Shown one piece after another: positions 1 through 8,051 of a DNA stretch of 64,000 bases (positions are counted from its first letter, which is position 1; each line of letters begins with the position of its first letter). The notes beneath the pieces were generated by a model that saw only the letters and a list, made by a program, of their open reading frames with translations, searched no databases and was not told the DNA's origin. The translations under genes and the position numbers were made by a program. The stretch spans positions 62,001 through 126,000 of the forward strand of contig NZ_BMTL01000009.1 in assembly GCF_014649655.1 (NCBI RefSeq), written 5' to 3'. The stretch comes from Streptomyces humidus (GTDB taxonomy: Bacteria; Actinomycetota; Actinomycetes; Streptomycetales; Streptomycetaceae).

Positions 1-260
1 CCCGCGGCCCGGTCCGCCTCGGTGGGCTCGTCACGCAGCACCACCAGCAGGTCGACGTCGCTGCGGCCCACGCGCGCGGTGCCCCGTGGAATCGAACCGT
101 TGACGTACGCGCTGTGCAGGCGCGCTCCGAAGAGGCCCGGGATCCGCTCCCGGGCCGCCGCGACGACCGGCTGGAAATCGTGCGTCACACGCGCGAGGGA
201 GCCCTCGCGCACGATGTACCCCAGGGCGTCGAGCCCTCGGGAGACAACCGCTTCGGTCAT
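1..260 (-). CDS. Nucleotidyltransferase-domain protein, N-terminal part (runs off window)
   Basis: Translating the minus strand from the ATG at 260 gives an open frame to the window edge, so only the first 86 or so residues are present. It contains the pol-beta-type nucleotidyltransferase signature: a glycine-serine pair in VNGSIPRGTARVGRSDVDLL, followed by the Asp-x-Asp pair (DVD) that would bind metal and nucleotide. Such proteins transfer nucleotidyl groups to antibiotics, proteins or RNA; the substrate cannot be told from this fragment. The next gene (crp) lies 25 bp downstream of the start on the same strand and is not an obvious operon partner. Confidence 0.75.
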   Translation of the reverse strand, partial: MTEAVVSRGLDALGYIVREGSLARVTHDFQPVVAAARERIPGLFGARLHSAYVNGSIPRGTARVGRSDVDLLVVLRDEPTEADRAA

Positions 261-285
261 GGCGTCCGGGGCCTGAAGACAGGCG

Positions 286-960
286 TCAGCGCGACCGCTT
301 GGCCAGTCGCTCCACGTCCAGCAGGATCACCGCGCGCGCCTCCAGGCGCAGCCAGCCGCGCTGGGCGAAGTCGGCCAGCGCCTTGTTCACGGTCTCGCGC
401 GACGCGCCGACGAGCTGCGCCAGCTCCTCCTGCGTGAGGTCGTGGACGACGTGGATGCCTTCCTCGGACTGCACGCCGAAGCGGCGGGAGAGGTCCAGCA
501 GCGCTCGGGCCACGCGGCCGGGGACGTCCGAGAAGACCAGGTCGGACATGGCGTCGTTGGTCTTGCGCAGGCGCCGGGCGACGGCGCGCAGCAGCGCGGT
601 GGCCACCTCGGGGCGGGCGTTCAGCCAGGGCTGGAGGTCGCCGTGGCCGAGACCGAGGAGCTTGACCTCGGTGAGGGCGGTGGCGGTCGCCGTACGCGGG
701 CCCGGGTCGAAGAGCGACAGCTCTCCGATCAGCTCGCTGGGGCCCACCACGGCCAGCATGTTCTCCCGGCCGTCCGGGGAGGTGCGGTGCAGCTTGACCT
801 TGCCCTCGGTGACGACGTAGAGCCGGTCACCGGGGTCGCCTTCGTGGAACAGGGAGTCGCCACGGGCCAGGGTCACCTCGCTCATGGAGGCGCGCAGTTC
901 GGCGGCCTGCTCGTCGTCGAGGGCCGCGAAGAGCGGGTTGCGCCGCAGGACGTCGTCCAC
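286..960 (-). CDS. crp: Crp, cAMP-receptor-family transcription regulator
   Basis: This 224-residue protein is a CRP/FNR-family DNA-binding regulator of Streptomyces, there linked to germination, development and secondary metabolism. An N-terminal cyclic-nucleotide-binding beta roll holds the phosphate-binding stretch GELSLFDPGPRTATATA. A C-terminal winged helix-turn-helix contains LTQEELAQLVGASRETVNKAL, the recognition helix region. I chose the GTG at 960 because AAGGAGAG lies just upstream and the length then equals that of the family; an ATG at 1077 would add 39 residues unlike the family. A sequence fitting the Streptomyces Crp site lies about 90 bp upstream, which suggests autoregulation. 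Confidence 0.93.
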   Translation of the reverse strand: MDDVLRRNPLFAALDDEQAAELRASMSEVTLARGDSLFHEGDPGDRLYVVTEGKVKLHRTSPDGRENMLAVVGPSELIGELSLFDPGPRTATATALTEVKLLGLGHGDLQPWLNARPEVATALLRAVARRLRKTNDAMSDLVFSDVPGRVARALLDLSRRFGVQSEEGIHVVHDLTQEELAQLVGASRETVNKALADFAQRGWLRLEARAVILLDVERLAKRSR

Positions 961-1048
961 GAGTTCTCTCCTTGTCGACCTGCTCAGGGGATCTTGCTCC
1001 CCGCATATCAGGGGTCCGTGTTCCCCGTTTTGCCGGGCGGTCCAAACA

Positions 1049-1062
1049 GTGTGATCTGTCAC
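1049..1062. promoter_or_regulatory. Putative Crp operator between crp and nth
   Basis: The sequence GTGTGATCTGTCAC fits the reported Streptomyces Crp consensus GTG-N6-G-N-CAC at every fixed base. It sits in the divergent crp/nth intergenic region, 89 bp upstream of the crp start and about 75 bp upstream of the nth promoter. Autoregulation of crp is the simplest reading; an effect on nth is possible. Confidence 0.6.
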
Positions 1063-1136
1063 AAGGATGCCGCACACATGTCCTGGGGTAAGCGGCAGGG
1101 GTCCAATTGGGGGCCGATCTTCCGGGTCCGGGGCGG

Positions 1137-1159
1137 ATGTCGGTGTCGGGCTTTAGGCT
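1137..1159 (+). promoter_or_regulatory. nth promoter, DNA-damage (RecA-NDp/PafBC) type
   Basis: ATGTCGGTG at 1137-1145, then exactly 8 bases, then TAGGCT at 1154-1159. This fits the mycobacterial RecA-independent damage promoter tTGTCRgtg-N8-TAnnnT. The expected transcription start falls on or next to the GTG at 1166, so the message is probably leaderless. Confidence 0.6.
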
Positions 1160-1165
1160 GGCCGG

Positions 1166-2197
1166 GTGTCCAAAACGCCGGTGAGAGCACAGGCCGAGGG
1201 GGCTGGACGGGTGGTTGCACGTCGCGTTTCCGCTGTGGGCGAACAGGGCCCCGGTGGTGGTAGAAAAACGGCAAAGGTGACAAACGGGATGTCTGCGAAG
1301 AAAGCGGCCGCCGTCGGGAAGGCGACCGCCGGGAAAGACGACGAGACGACGACCGCCGGGAAAGACGCGACCGGGAAGGCCGCCGCGAAGAAGCCGGCGG
1401 GGGCTGGAGTCGCGGTCGGGAAGCCGGAGTCGCGCACCGCTCTCGTGCGCCGCGCCCGCCGCATCAACCGCGAACTCGCCGAGATCTACCCCTACGCCCA
1501 CCCCGAGCTCGACTTCGAGAACCCCTTCCAGCTGGTGATCGCCACGGTCCTGTCCGCGCAGACCACCGACCTGAGGGTGAACCAGACGACCCCCGCGCTG
1601 TTCGCCGAGTACCCCACCCCCGAGGACCTGGCGGCCGCGGACCCGGAGAAGGTCGAGGAGATCCTCCGTCCCACCGGTTTCTTCCGGGCCAAGACCAGGT
1701 CGGTGATAGGCCTCTCCAAGGCCCTGGTGGAGGAGTTCGGCGGCGAGGTCCCCGGCCGGCTGGAAGATCTGGTGAAGCTGCCCGGCGTCGGCCGCAAGAC
1801 CGCCTTCGTGGTGCTGGGCAACGCGTTCGGCCGGCCCGGGATCACCGTGGACACCCACTTCCAGCGTCTGGTCCGGCGCTGGCGCTGGACCGACGAGACC
1901 GAGCCCGACAAGATCGAGACCGCCGTCGGCGCGCTCTTCCCGAAGAGCGAGTGGACGATGCTCTCGCACCACGTGATCTTCCACGGCCGCCGCATCTGTC
2001 ACGCCCGCAAGCCGGCTTGCGGCGCCTGCCCCGTCGCCCCGCTCTGTCCGGCGTACGGCGAGGGCGAGACGGACCCCGAGAAGGCGAAGAAGCTCCTGAA
2101 GTACGAGAAGGGCGGTTTCCCCGGCCAGCGTCTGAACCCGCCCCAGGCGTACCTGGACGCGGGCGGCCGGCCGGCCCCGCCGCTGGGGGCCGGATGA
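1166..2197 (+). CDS. nth: Endonuclease III (DNA glycosylase/AP lyase)
   Basis: Nth removes oxidised pyrimidines from DNA and nicks the abasic site, the first step of base-excision repair. The protein of 343 residues has the helix-hairpin-helix with catalytic lysine (LPGVGRKTA), the catalytic aspartate in VDTHFQR, and a 4Fe-4S cluster motif near the C-terminus with spacing C-x6-C-x2-C-x5-C (within [17 protein letters not shown]). The first 90 or so residues are a Lys/Ala-rich extension not found in the E. coli enzyme. The GTG at 1166 is preferred because a -10 hexamer ends 7 bp before it, suggesting a leaderless message. The in-frame ATG at 1289, after AAAGGTGA, is the alternative and would remove 41 residues. 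Confidence 0.92.
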   Translation: MSKTPVRAQAEGAGRVVARRVSAVGEQGPGGGRKTAKVTNGMSAKKAAAVGKATAGKDDETTTAGKDATGKAAAKKPAGAGVAVGKPESRTALVRRARRINRELAEIYPYAHPELDFENPFQLVIATVLSAQTTDLRVNQTTPALFAEYPTPEDLAAADPEKVEEILRPTGFFRAKTRSVIGLSKALVEEFGGEVPGRLEDLVKLPGVGRKTAFVVLGNAFGRPGITVDTHFQRLVRRWRWTDETEPDKIETAVGALFPKSEWTMLSHHVIFHGRRICHARKPACGACPVAPLCPAYGEGETDPEKAKKLLKYEKGGFPGQRLNPPQAYLDAGGRPAPPLGAG

Positions 2198-2472
2198 CGG
2201 CAGGACGGCCGGCGGCCGGGCCGCCAGCGCCCCCCGCCGCCGGACGGACTGCACGGGTGACGGCGGAGCCGACGACGGTACGGGCCAGGGAGCCGGACAC
2301 GGGACGGGCGCAGGGGCGGGCGACGCGACGGATGTCGTCGGGCCTCGTGGGAGCCGGGGCAGGGGTGGTCGCGGCGGCGGGTGCGGCGAAGGCTGGGGCG
2401 GACGCGCGGCGGCTCGCGGAACGATCTGTCGGTGTCCGGGCGTTGTACCCGGCAGAACGGGGGGTGGTGTGA
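2194..2472 (+). CDS. Possible small Ala/Arg-rich protein (doubtful)
   Basis: An open frame of 92 codons starts with an ATG overlapping the nth stop codon (ATGA) and ends beside the NUDIX start. It has one hydrophobic Gly/Ala stretch ([16 protein letters not shown]), but its composition is low-complexity and its third positions are mostly G, as expected from unselected GC-rich DNA. It could equally be non-coding spacer carrying the promoter of the next gene. I recognise no family. Confidence 0.2.
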   Translation: MTAGRPAAGPPAPPAAGRTARVTAEPTTVRAREPDTGRAQGRATRRMSSGLVGAGAGVVAAAGAAKAGADARRLAERSVGVRALYPAERGVV

Positions 2473-2474
2473 GG

Positions 2475-3170
2475 ATGACGCGCGCGAGCGACACCCAGGG
2501 CGGTCCGGTGGCTCTCAGCCGGGAGGGACTGCCCGCCTGGCTGGACCCGGTGGTGCACGCGGTGGAGACGGTCCGGCCGCGCCAGCTCAGCAGCTTCCTG
2601 CCGCCGGAGAACGGCGCGGGGCGCCAGTCGGCGGTCCTGATCCTGTTCGGCGAGGGCGAGGGCGGCCCGGAGCTGCTGCTCATGGAGCGTGCGAGCTCCC
2701 TGCGCTCCCACGCAGGCCAGCCCTCCTTCCCGGGCGGCGCCCTGGATCCGGAGGACGGCGACCCGCACGGTGACGGGCCGCTCAAGGCGGCTCTGCGCGA
2801 GGCCGAGGAGGAGACAGGCCTCGATCCGTCCGGCGTCCAGCTCTTCGGCGCGCTGCCCAAGCTGTACATCCCGGTCAGCGGGTTCGTCGTCACTCCGGTC
2901 CTGGGCTGGTGGCGCGAGCCGAGCCCGGTGGGCGTCGTCGATCCCGGCGAGACGGCCCGGGTCTTCACGGTTCCCGTGGCGGATCTCACGAATCCGGCCA
3001 ACCGGGCCACGACCGTGCATCCCAGCGGTCACCGCGGCCCGGCATTTCTGGTCGAATCCGCGCTTGTGTGGGGATTCACGGCCGGTGTCATCGATCGTCT
3101 GCTCCACTTCGCGGGCTGGGAGGTCCCCTGGGACCGGGAGAAGCAGGTCCCGTTGGACTGGCGGTCATGA
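2475..3170 (+). CDS. NUDIX hydrolase, CoA-pyrophosphatase type
   Basis: This cytoplasmic protein of 231 residues contains the NUDIX box in the order G-x5-E-x7-REUxEExGU, seen here as GGALDPEDGDPHGDGP followed by LREAEEETGL. The glutamates REAEEE would bind Mg2+. The preceding SHAGQPSFPGG fits the LLTxR-SHxGQVxFPGG stretch of the CoA-diphosphatase branch (NudL/Nudt7-like), so CoA or related dinucleotides are the likely substrate rather than 8-oxo-dGTP. The loop between box halves is longer than usual. The ATG at 2475 is chosen because a G-run 10 bp upstream can serve as ribosome site; the GTG at 2469 is too close to it. The next gene begins 13 bp downstream. Confidence 0.85.
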   Translation: MTRASDTQGGPVALSREGLPAWLDPVVHAVETVRPRQLSSFLPPENGAGRQSAVLILFGEGEGGPELLLMERASSLRSHAGQPSFPGGALDPEDGDPHGDGPLKAALREAEEETGLDPSGVQLFGALPKLYIPVSGFVVTPVLGWWREPSPVGVVDPGETARVFTVPVADLTNPANRATTVHPSGHRGPAFLVESALVWGFTAGVIDRLLHFAGWEVPWDREKQVPLDWRS

Positions 3171-3183
3171 CAGGGTGATCCCC

Positions 3184-4383
3184 GTGAATGTGCTGGACAT
3201 CCTGCTGTTGGTCGCCGCCGTCTGGTTCGCGGTCGTGGGCTACCGCCAGGGCTTCGTCGTCGGCATCCTGTCGGTGATCGGCTTTCTGGGCGGCGGCCTC
3301 GTCGCCGTCTACCTGCTGCCCGTGATCTGGGACGCCCTGACCGAGAACTCCGAGGTGAGCACCACGGCCGCCGTCGTCGCGGTCATCGTCGTGATCGTCT
3401 GCGCCTCGGTCGGCCAGGCTCTCACCACCCACCTCGGCAACAAGCTGCGCCGGTACATCACGTGGACCCCGGCCCGCGCGCTGGACGCCACGGGCGGCGC
3501 GCTGGTCAACGTGGTCGCCATGCTGCTGGTCGCGTGGCTGATCGGGTCCGCCCTCGCCGGCACCACCCTGCCCACGCTGGGCAAGGAGGTCCGCAGTTCC
3601 AACGTGCTGCAAGGGGTGTCCCGGGCGCTGCCCGCCCAGGCCGACACGTGGTTCGCCGACTTCTCCTCCGTCCTGGCGCAGAACGGCTTCCCGCAGGTCT
3701 TCAGCCCGTTCTCCAACGAGCCGATCACCGACGTCCAGCCGCCCGACCCGGCCCTGGCCAGGAGTGCGGTGGCCACGCGCGCGCAGCGCTCGATCGTCAA
3801 GGTCATGGGCACCGCGGAGAGCTGCGGCAAGGTCCTGGAGGGCACCGGCTTCGTCTTCGGTGAGCGTCGCGTCATGACCAACGCGCATGTCGTGGGCGGC
3901 GTCGACGAGCCGACCGTCCAGATAGGCGGCGAGGGCCGCAAGTACGACGCCACGGTCGTCCTGTACGACTGGAAGCGGGACGTCGCCGTCCTCGACGTAC
4001 CGGAACTCGACGCGCCCGTGCTGCAGTTCTCCACCGACGACGCGGCGAGCGGCGACAGCGCGATCGTGGCCGGCTTCCCGGAGAACGGGTCGTACGACGT
4101 GCGAGCCGCGCGGCTGCGCGGTCGCATCACCGCCAGCGGCCCCGACATCTACCACCGTGGCACCGTGCGCCGTGACGTGTACTCGCTGTACGCGACCGTG
4201 CGGCAGGGCAACTCCGGAGGACCGCTGCTCACCACCGAAGGCAAGGTGTACGGCGTGGTCTTCGCGAAGTCGCGCGACGACGCCCAGACCGGCTATGCCC
4301 TCACCGCGGACGAGATCCGCCACGACATCACCGCCGGCCGGACGGCCGGTCAGCAGGTGGACAGCGACAGCTGCGCCCTGTGA
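3184..4383 (+). CDS. MarP-like membrane-anchored periplasmic serine protease
   Basis: The 399-residue protein has a CvpA-like N-terminal region with four hydrophobic segments (roughly residues 3-25, 25-46, 60-77, 104-125), then a chymotrypsin-like extracytoplasmic protease. The triad is His235 (TNAHVV), Asp266 (RDVAVLD) and Ser344 (GNSGGPLL). Cys214 and Cys397 match the pair that forms the regulatory disulfide in mycobacterial MarP, a protease needed for acid and oxidative stress survival. The GTG at 3184 follows AGGGTGA and gives the N-terminus usual for the family. It follows the NUDIX gene by 13 bp, so the two are probably cotranscribed. Confidence 0.9.
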   Translation: MNVLDILLLVAAVWFAVVGYRQGFVVGILSVIGFLGGGLVAVYLLPVIWDALTENSEVSTTAAVVAVIVVIVCASVGQALTTHLGNKLRRYITWTPARALDATGGALVNVVAMLLVAWLIGSALAGTTLPTLGKEVRSSNVLQGVSRALPAQADTWFADFSSVLAQNGFPQVFSPFSNEPITDVQPPDPALARSAVATRAQRSIVKVMGTAESCGKVLEGTGFVFGERRVMTNAHVVGGVDEPTVQIGGEGRKYDATVVLYDWKRDVAVLDVPELDAPVLQFSTDDAASGDSAIVAGFPENGSYDVRAARLRGRITASGPDIYHRGTVRRDVYSLYATVRQGNSGGPLLTTEGKVYGVVFAKSRDDAQTGYALTADEIRHDITAGRTAGQQVDSDSCAL

Positions 4384-4418
4384 GTTGTTTCGGCGCGGGC
4401 CCGGTGCCGTCCGGCGGA

Positions 4419-4601
4419 TCAGCCTCGCGGGTGACGCAGGCGGACCGAGACCCAGCGCGCCCGGCGACGCAGGATGCGCGGGATGCCCACGCGCAGATCG
4501 GTACCCGGCAGCTGCGGGTCGGCACCTCGCTGGTGGGGGCTCAGGCCACTGGCCGAGCGGCGGGTGCGTCCTGCGTCACTGTAGTCGTGCGTCCAGCCCA
4601 T
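4419..4601 (-). CDS. Small basic hypothetical protein
   Basis: A 60-residue minus-strand frame (MGWTHDYSDAGRTRR...) ends with a very basic tail (ILRRRARWVSVRLRHPRG). About 82 percent of its third positions are G or C, fitting a coding frame. No clear ribosome site precedes the ATG. It fills most of the otherwise gene-free stretch between the MarP-like gene and the hydrolase. I do not recognise a family; it may be a conserved Streptomyces small protein or chance. Confidence 0.4.
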   Translation of the reverse strand: MGWTHDYSDAGRTRRSASGLSPHQRGADPQLPGTDLRVGIPRILRRRARWVSVRLRHPRG

Positions 4602-4728
4602 ACCCGGACGTCTGCCCCTGCCCCAAGGTCGATAACCGCCCTCGGGGCCGCCAATTGGCCTATGCGTCGGGCATTTGGCTGTTCGTAGTACAGACGTTCA
4701 GATCCGGATACCGGGCGCGATCGATCTG

Positions 4729-5685
4729 TCACCGATCGGGTTCGGGATCCTTCAGCCAACTGACCAGTTCGGTGGAGAAAGCGACCGGGTCCTCTTCGTG
4801 CGGGAAGTGCCCGAGCCCGTCGAACAGCCGCCATCGGTAGGGCGCTTCGACGTATTCGCCGGAGCCGGCCGCGCTGCGGGTGCGCATCACCGGATCGAGG
4901 GAGCCGTGCAGATGCAGCGTGGGCACGCGCACGGGCCTCTTCATGCGCCGGTAGAACTGGACGCCGTCCGGACGTGCCAGGGAGCGCACCAGCCAGCGGT
5001 ACGGCTCGACGGCGCAGTGCGCGGTGGAGGGGATGCACATCGCGCGCCGGTACGTCTCCACCGACTCCGCGTCCGGGAGCGTCGGCCCGGACCAGTCCCG
5101 GATCAGACGGCCCACCAGCTCGCCGTCGTCGGCGGTGAGCCGACGCTCGGGGATCCACGGGCGCTGGAACCCCCAGATGTGGGAACTCGCGGAGGTCTGC
5201 CGGACGTCGGCGAGCATCGCCGACCGCCAGCGCCGGGGATGGGGCATGGAAGCGACGGCGAGCCGGCGCACGAGCTTGGGGCGCATCACGGCCGCCGTCC
5301 ACGCCAGATAGCCGCCGAGGTCGTGGCCGACCAGCGCGGCGTCCGGCTCGCCCAGGGAGCGGATCACGCCCGTGATGTCGAGGGCGAGGTTGGCCGGGTC
5401 GTATCCGCGGGGGGTGCGGTCGCTGCCGCCCACACCCCGCAGGTCCATCGCGACGGCCCGGAAGCCAGCGTCGGCCAGGGCCACCAGTTGGTGCCGCCAG
5501 GTCCACCAGAACTGCGGAAATCCGTGGACGAGCATGACCAGCGGACCGTCGCCCAGCTCCGCGATGTGGAACCGCGCACCGTTCGCGGCGACCTCGCGGT
5601 GAGTGACCGGCACGCCGAGGACGGCGTCCGGCCGTACGACCGAAGCGGGCTGGGCCGGAGGGGTGGTGCCGTCGGGGTCCGTCAT
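4729..5685 (-). CDS. Alpha/beta hydrolase, epoxide-hydrolase-like
   Basis: The protein of 318 residues has the alpha/beta-hydrolase core typical of epoxide hydrolases and haloalkane dehalogenases. It shows the oxyanion stretch HGFPQFWWTW, an aspartate nucleophile in GHDLGG, an acid in GSLDP and the catalytic His in GLGHFPHEE. A nucleophilic Asp rather than Ser suggests epoxide hydrolysis; the natural substrate is unknown. Its ATG overlaps the stop codon of the upstream holin-like gene (ATGA), so translation of the two is probably coupled. Confidence 0.85.
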   Translation of the reverse strand: MTDPDGTTPPAQPASVVRPDAVLGVPVTHREVAANGARFHIAELGDGPLVMLVHGFPQFWWTWRHQLVALADAGFRAVAMDLRGVGGSDRTPRGYDPANLALDITGVIRSLGEPDAALVGHDLGGYLAWTAAVMRPKLVRRLAVASMPHPRRWRSAMLADVRQTSASSHIWGFQRPWIPERRLTADDGELVGRLIRDWSGPTLPDAESVETYRRAMCIPSTAHCAVEPYRWLVRSLARPDGVQFYRRMKRPVRVPTLHLHGSLDPVMRTRSAAGSGEYVEAPYRWRLFDGLGHFPHEEDPVAFSTELVSWLKDPEPDR

Positions 5686-6170
5686 GACGATGAGCGTGCC
5701 ACAGCCTCGATGGCCTCCGGGACACGGTCCTGCGCGAGCTCGGGCCGCGGGTGCGGCTTGGCGTTCTGCAGGACGCCGGCCGACTCCTTCATGGACGCGG
5801 CGACCGTCTGCGGACCCTTGCTCTTCTGCGCCTTCTTCGCGAAGACCACGCCGATCAGCACGAGGACGAGCGCGATCAGCACGTTCGCCGCGAAGGACAG
5901 CAGGAAGCAGATCGCGAGGTTCCAGTCGCTCCAGGTCCGGATGCCGTACGCCAGGGCGAAGTTCAGCATCGGCAGCGAGAACAGCAGCACCGCCCCGGCC
6001 ACCGAGAACGCGCCGCCGCTCACCGCGCCGCGCTTGACGTCCTGCTTCAGCTGGGCCTTCGCCAGCGCGATCTCGTCGTGCACCAGCGCCGACAACTCGG
6101 TCGTCGCCGAGGCGAACAGCTGGCCGATGCTGCGTTCGGCGCCGACCGGGCTGCCGTCGGGTGCGCTCAT
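5682..6170 (-). CDS. Phage-holin-superfamily (DUF1469) membrane protein
   Basis: This 162-residue protein has an N-terminal amphipathic helix (SIGQLFASATTELSALVHDEIALAKAQ), two hydrophobic segments forming a helical hairpin (GGAFSVAGAVLLFSLPMLNFALAY and FAANVLIALVLVLIGVVF), and a charged cytoplasmic tail. This is the layout of the actinobacterial phage-holin-family/DUF1469 proteins, whose role is not established. It is the first gene of a two-gene unit with the hydrolase and lies 59 bp downstream of nhaA on the same strand. Confidence 0.8.
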   Translation of the reverse strand: MSAPDGSPVGAERSIGQLFASATTELSALVHDEIALAKAQLKQDVKRGAVSGGAFSVAGAVLLFSLPMLNFALAYGIRTWSDWNLAICFLLSFAANVLIALVLVLIGVVFAKKAQKSKGPQTVAASMKESAGVLQNAKPHPRPELAQDRVPEAIEAVARSSS

Positions 6171-6229
6171 CGCGTTCTCCCTCTCCTGCTGCTCTGTGTT
6201 TCTGACTTCTTTTGTACCGTCCCGTCAGA

Positions 6230-7708
6230 TCATGCCGGACGGTCGCCGTCCTCGCCTGCCCCGCCCGGCACTTCGGCAAGCCCGTGGCGCGCGGCCTCGC
6301 CCTCGCGGGCGAGCCGTCGGGTGATCTCCGCGGCGATCCGGCGGTGCTCCGCGGCCTTGCCGTCGTGGATGTCGGCCATACGCAGGTGGTACGCCGGGTC
6401 GTCCTGCTCGTAGACGTCCGGGATGCCGTCGAGGTCGTCGTCGCGCTCCTCGGTCTCGCACATCAGGCGGTATTTGGCGTTGCGCAGCTTCAGCAGGACC
6501 GTCGCCAGGGTCGCCGCGATCAACGATCCCAGCAGGACGGCTGCTTTGACCTCGTCGGTCAGGACCGGGTCGCCCTCGAAGGCGAGTTCCCCGATCAGCA
6601 GCGAGACGGTGAAGCCGATGCCGGCGAGGGACGCGACGGCGAAGATGTCCGCCCAGGCGAGGTCCTCGCTGAGCGACGCACGGGTGAACCGTGCGGTCAG
6701 CCAGGTGCCGCCGAAGATGCCGACCGTCTTGCCGACGACGAGACCGAGCACGACGCCCAGCGTCTCCGGCTTGTCGAACACGTCCGCGAGGGCGTGGCCC
6801 GAGAGCGTCACACCGGCGCTGAACAGGGCGAACAGCGGGACCGCGAGACCGGCGGAGAGCGGGCGCACGAGATGTTCGATCCGCTCGCCGGGGGAGCGCT
6901 CCTCGCCCTCGCGCGTCGTGCAGCGCAGCATCAGGCCCATCGCGACGCCGGCGATCGTGGCGTGCACGCCGCTGTTGTACATCAGCGCCCAGATCACGAG
7001 CGCGAGTGGCAGGTAGACGTACCAGCCGCGCACGCCCAGGCGCAGCAGCACCCAGAACACGACGAGCCCGACGGCGGCACCGGCCAGCGCCGCGAAGTCG
7101 ATGGTGCTCGTGAAGAACACCGCGATGATCAGGATGGCGAACAGGTCGTCGACGACGGCGAGGGTGAGCAGGAAGGCGCGCAGGGCACTCGGCAGGGACG
7201 TGCCGATGACGGCGAGCACGGCCAGGGCGAACGCGATGTCGGTGGCCGTGGGCACGGCCCATCCGGCCAGGGAGCCGCCGCCGGTGAGGTTGGTGAGCGT
7301 GTAGACGAGCGCCGGTACGGCCATCCCGCACAGCGCGGCCACCACGGGGAGCGCGGCTGCCCGGGCGTCCTTGAGGTCGCCGGCGACCAGTTCGCGCTTG
7401 AGCTCGACGCCGGCGACGAAGAAGAAGACGGCGAGCAGGCCGTCGGCTGCCCAGTGGGCGACGGACAGGTGCAGTCCGAGGGCCTCGGGACCCAGGTGGA
7501 AGTCGCTGACGCTCTCGTAGCTGCCGTGCAGCGCCGGCACGTTCGCCCAGACCAGCGCGGCGACGGCGGCGACGAGCAGCAGCACGCCGCCGACGGTCTC
7601 GGTGCGCAGCGCCTCCGCGACGAAGTTCCGTTCAGGCAGGGAGAGCCGCCCGAGAACCTTGCTGGAGCTGGGGGTGGAGCCGGTGCGGGGGGTGCGGGGC
7701 GCGGTCAC
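6230..7708 (-). CDS. nhaA: NhaA-type Na+/H+ antiporter
   Basis: NhaA exchanges cytoplasmic Na+ for external H+ and so controls pH and sodium. The protein of 492 residues has about twelve membrane segments. The adjacent aspartates of the ion site appear as Asp187-Asp188 in LAVVDDLFAI, and the aspartate of the helix IV crossover is in PTATDIAF. Conserved VELKREL precedes them. A charged C-terminal tail of about 75 residues (from RNAKYRLMCETEERDDD) goes beyond the E. coli protein and is probably cytoplasmic. The start is the GTG at 7708. An AT-rich inverted repeat 84 bp upstream may be an operator. Confidence 0.92.
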   Translation of the reverse strand: MTAPRTPRTGSTPSSSKVLGRLSLPERNFVAEALRTETVGGVLLLVAAVAALVWANVPALHGSYESVSDFHLGPEALGLHLSVAHWAADGLLAVFFFVAGVELKRELVAGDLKDARAAALPVVAALCGMAVPALVYTLTNLTGGGSLAGWAVPTATDIAFALAVLAVIGTSLPSALRAFLLTLAVVDDLFAILIIAVFFTSTIDFAALAGAAVGLVVFWVLLRLGVRGWYVYLPLALVIWALMYNSGVHATIAGVAMGLMLRCTTREGEERSPGERIEHLVRPLSAGLAVPLFALFSAGVTLSGHALADVFDKPETLGVVLGLVVGKTVGIFGGTWLTARFTRASLSEDLAWADIFAVASLAGIGFTVSLLIGELAFEGDPVLTDEVKAAVLLGSLIAATLATVLLKLRNAKYRLMCETEERDDDLDGIPDVYEQDDPAYHLRMADIHDGKAAEHRRIAAEITRRLAREGEAARHGLAEVPGGAGEDGDRPA

Positions 7709-7791
7709 GGCGGCGGCCTCCGGTCGGTGGGCAGGACAGAGCGACTTGCCGACCAGACTTCCCGGCGCACCTAGCGTGTCACGTTGCTTTG

Positions 7792-7806
7792 TTTAGTTTA
7801 CCTAAA
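7792..7806. promoter_or_regulatory. AT-rich inverted repeat, putative operator upstream of nhaA
   Basis: TTTAG, five bases, CTAAA: an isolated AT-rich palindrome in very GC-rich DNA. Its position 84 bp upstream of the nhaA start suggests a regulator site; the regulator is unknown. Confidence 0.35.
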
Positions 7807-7998
7807 AGGCAGCCCGGGGGTATCGGGCGGCATTCGGCACCTCTCACGGTAGGTGCAAAAAGGGCGCTGTGCCGCTTCGCGCAGGTCTCCCTTCGGGTGG
7901 GGGTCCTGCCGCGGCGGGACCGGCTCAGGGAGACGCGCCAGAGGGTCGGCCAGGGGTTCGGCCTCGGGCGGCTTGTCCGGACTCGGTCCCTGGATGGC

Positions 7999-8032
7999 CC
8001 GTGGGGCCGGGCTCTGGTGCCCGGCCCCACGG
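7999..8032 (-). terminator. Terminator of acs
   Basis: A perfect 14-bp inverted repeat (CCGTGGGGCCGGGC and its complement) with a six-base loop lies 20 bp beyond the acs stop codon. There is no T-run, as is common in Streptomyces. Confidence 0.8.
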
Positions 8033-8051
8033 ACGCTCGGTCCCGCAGGGT

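Larger units (their letters stand above)
7709..8051. other. Intergenic region between nhaA and acs
   Basis: No gene can be supported. It holds the nhaA promoter region with an AT-rich inverted repeat (7792-7806) and the acs terminator (7999-8032). A minus-strand frame of 83 codons within it is Arg/Pro-rich and looks non-coding. Confidence 0.7.

Noticed and set aside
827..3010. Minus-strand open frame of 727 codons opposite nth and the NUDIX gene
   Set aside because: Arg/Pro/Gly-rich translation without any domain; it is an antisense shadow caused by the very high GC content.
7779..8030. Small minus-strand gene between nhaA and acs
   Set aside because: Arg/Pro-rich, spans the acs terminator and the nhaA upstream palindrome, and has no ribosome site.
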